DNA from: Parabacteroides distasonis
Lineage (GTDB): Bacteria; Bacteroidota; Bacteroidia; Bacteroidales; Tannerellaceae
DNA length: 33,293 nt
Reading direction: 5' to 3'
NCBI RefSeq assembly: GCF_004793765.1
Contig: NZ_SRYM01000048.1
Coordinates: 1-33,293, forward strand
Positions 32,021 through 33,293 of this stretch are shown piece after piece. Made by a program: the position numbers and the translations under genes. Every line of letters begins with the position of its first letter. Within the stretch, counting starts at the first letter, position 1. The notes under the pieces are model-generated. The model saw only the letters and a program-made list of their open reading frames with translations. It ran no database searches and was not told the DNA's origin.

Positions 32021-32033
32021 GGGTTACGATTTG
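32021..32033 (+). repeat. Element-end motif GGGTTACGATTTG, right copy
   Basis: This exact 13-mer also occurs at 22668-22680 in the same orientation, with similar flanks (TTTGTCG here, TCTGTCG there). A variant, GGGTAACGATTTA, occurs at 33248-33260. It may be an integrase arm-type binding site. Confidence 0.7.
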
Positions 32034-32060
32034 GAAACCTAACTATTTCTACAATCCGCG

Positions 32061-32068
32061 TAATTTTG
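32061..32068 (+). promoter_or_regulatory. Outward -7 box at right end of element B
   Basis: TAATTTTG on the plus strand matches TAnnTTTG and points out of element B into the interrupted integrase. The flanking 31985-32171 region is otherwise noncoding. Confidence 0.4.
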
Positions 32069-32171
32069 CTTTTTTGCCTATTCTGCAAAGCTATGAGAAA
32101 TACCGCATAAATCACTATCTGTTAAATAATTGTCCTCCGTTGGCTTCGTGTGGCTTCTATCGAGGATTTTT

Positions 32172-32181
32172 CTACCTCAAA
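32172..32181 (+). repeat. Right direct repeat (attR core) of element B
   Basis: CTACCTCAAA is identical to 22597-22606 and lies at the same codon phase of the interrupted integrase. Confidence 0.8.
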
Positions 32182-33192
32182 CGTCAGGTAGTGAAAAAGG
32201 ACGGGACAGTGCCCGTCATGGGACGCATCACGGTGGACGGCAGCCAGACGCAGTTCAGTTGCAAACTGACCGTCGATCCCAAGCAGTGGGACACCAAAGG
32301 GGGACGTGTCACGGGCAGAAGCGCGGCGGCACTCGAAACGAACCGCATGCTCGACAGGATGCGTGTGCGCATCAACGGACATTATCAGGAAATCATGGAG
32401 CGTGACAACTTCGTCACAGCGGAAAAGGTCAAGAACGCCTTTCTCGGACTTGAACACCGTTATCACACGTTGATGCAGGTATTTCGCCAGCACAACGAAG
32501 ACTACGAGAAACAGGTGGAGGCAGGCATGAAAGCCAAAGGCACGCTCTTGAAATACAAGACCGTTTACAAGCACCTGCAAGAGTTCCTCACCATCCGCTA
32601 CCGCGTGAAGGACATCGCCCTGAAAGAGCTTACGCCCGCTTTCATCTCCGACTTCGAGATGTTCCTGCGCACGGACAAGCACTGCTGCACCAATACCGTG
32701 TGGCTGTATGTCTGCCCGCTCCGGACGATGGTGTTCATCGCCATCAACAACGAGTGGCTCACGCGCGACCCGTTCAGGGAGTATGAAATCAAGAAGGAAG
32801 AAACGACCCGCAGCTTCCTGACGAAAGAGGAAATCCGGCTGCTGATGGAGGGCAGGCTGAAGAACGCCAAGCAGGAGCTATACCGTGATTTATACCTGTT
32901 CTGCGCATTCACGGGCCTGTCGTTCGCCGACATGCGCAACCTGACGGAAGAGAATATCCGCACCTATTTCGACGAACATGAGTGGATAAACATCAACCGC
33001 CAGAAAACAGGTGTCGTTTCCAATATCCGGCTGCTTGACATAGCCAAGCGCATCATCGACAAATACCGGGGTCTGTGCGGGGACGGGAGGATATTCCCCG
33101 TGCCGCACTACATGACCTGCCTGTACGGAATCCGTGCCGTCGCCAAGCGTTGTGGCATCACCAAGCATATCACGTGGCATATCGGAAGACAT
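32172..33192 (+). pseudogene. Body of element A integrase, broken at both ends
   Basis: From YLKRQVVKKDGTVPVMGRIT onward this is an IntDOT-like integrase: arm-binding domain, core-binding domain, and a catalytic domain with CAFTGLSFADM (Ser at the first Arg position) and ITWHIGRH (HxxR). The first 9 codons are at 22571, beyond element B. After RH at 33192 the protein diverges to an unrelated tail and stop (33246). The GH...Y segment with the nucleophile, roughly 50 residues, is therefore missing. The gene has lost its own promoter and start, so it is inactive unless both interruptions excise. It is richer in G+C than element B. Confidence 0.85.
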
Positions 33193-33293
33193 TACGAATT
33201 GTCTTTATCGCTGAATTTGAATAGTTTGCAAAGATTTGTTTCTTGATGGGTAACGATTTAGAAACAAGCGAAGTTCTGTATTTTACCTCGTTT
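33193..33293. other. Possible end of a third mobile element (C)
   Basis: Sequence after the RH codons is not integrase. GGGTAACGATTTAGAAAC (33248-33265) closely matches the right end of element B (GGGTTACGATTTGGAAAC). It lies 56 bp past the break; the left copy in element B lies 62 bp past its junction. The window stops before this can be confirmed. Confidence 0.45.

Larger units (their letters stand above)
22597..32181. mobile_element. Integrative mobilizable element B inserted in an integrase gene
   Basis: About 9.6 kb is bounded by CTACCTCAAA direct repeats and carries an IntDOT-like integrase near the right end, an SF3 helicase, a TOPRIM primase, a MobV relaxase with a hairpin-rich probable oriT, and AT-rich cargo at the left end. 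All recognised genes point left. No conjugation (type IV secretion) genes are present, so transfer would need a helper element. It splits element A's integrase gene between codons 9 and 13. A motif GGGTTACGATTTG lies near both ends. Confidence 0.85.

Noticed and set aside
22668-32033. GGGTTACGATTTG repeats as the true boundaries of element B
   Set aside because: Joining at these copies does not rebuild any gene, whereas joining at CTACCTCAAA restores the integrase in frame.
32074-32171. Alternative N-terminus of the right integrase fragment starting at TTG 32074
   Set aside because: The codons come from element B end sequence and have no family similarity before FFYLKRQ. No good start codon is present.
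1-33293. CRISPR arrays, rRNA or tRNA genes
   Set aside because: No spacer-repeat array was found; the 22-bp repeats are contiguous without unique spacers. No tRNA cloverleaf or rRNA sequence was recognised on either strand.

Overview
The window comes from a Bacteroidales genome, most likely a Parabacteroides. The evidence is TAnnTTTG -7 promoter boxes with no sigma70 boxes, SPII lipoproteins, tandem GH92 mannosidases, IntDOT-like tyrosine recombinases and a recombinase-linked invertible promoter. The genus is an inference.

Chromosomal part (1-22250). Positions 28-390 are an invertible promoter: near-perfect 21-bp inverted repeats flank about 320 bp carrying an outward promoter, and a tyrosine recombinase (398-1330) lies beside it. 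As sequenced, the promoter points right, antisense to the recombinase, so any operon to the left of the window would be off. Next are two tandem M3 peptidase lipoproteins, a divergent FMN nitronate monooxygenase/FabK-type enzyme, and a leftward heavy-metal efflux operon (small His-rich protein, His-rich adaptor, CusA/CzcA pump, outer-membrane channel). A 22-bp repeat in four copies separates the enzyme gene from the efflux operon. Further right are a TPP-riboswitch-controlled sulfide-type Thi4, a cytidylate-kinase-like protein and a three-gene GH92 operon.

Mobile part (22242-33293). This reads as nested insertions. The GH92 promoter contains GTAACTTTGC on the minus strand, matching the GTANNTTTGC core used by CTnDOT-type elements. 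Just beyond it begins a foreign element (A) whose integrase gene starts at 22571. That gene is cut after 12 codons by a second element (B, about 9.6 kb). The rest of it resumes in frame at 32172, after a repeated CTACCTCAAA. Joining the halves restores a canonical integrase N-terminus. The same gene is cut again at about 33192, right after the RH of its HxxR-H motif, possibly by a third element (C) whose end enters the window.

Element B is an integrative mobilizable element with all recognised genes leftward. From right to left it carries an IntDOT-like integrase, a small DNA-binding-like protein, an SF3-type helicase, a small ORF, a TOPRIM primase with a premature stop, a hairpin-rich probable oriT, a MobV relaxase, a structured RNA leader, a lipoprotein, and a cargo operon (XRE-like regulator, HNH protein, secreted repeat protein). 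The primase, helicase, oriT and relaxase would allow replication and transfer of the excised circle using another element's conjugation machinery. The element it interrupts may have supplied that machinery.
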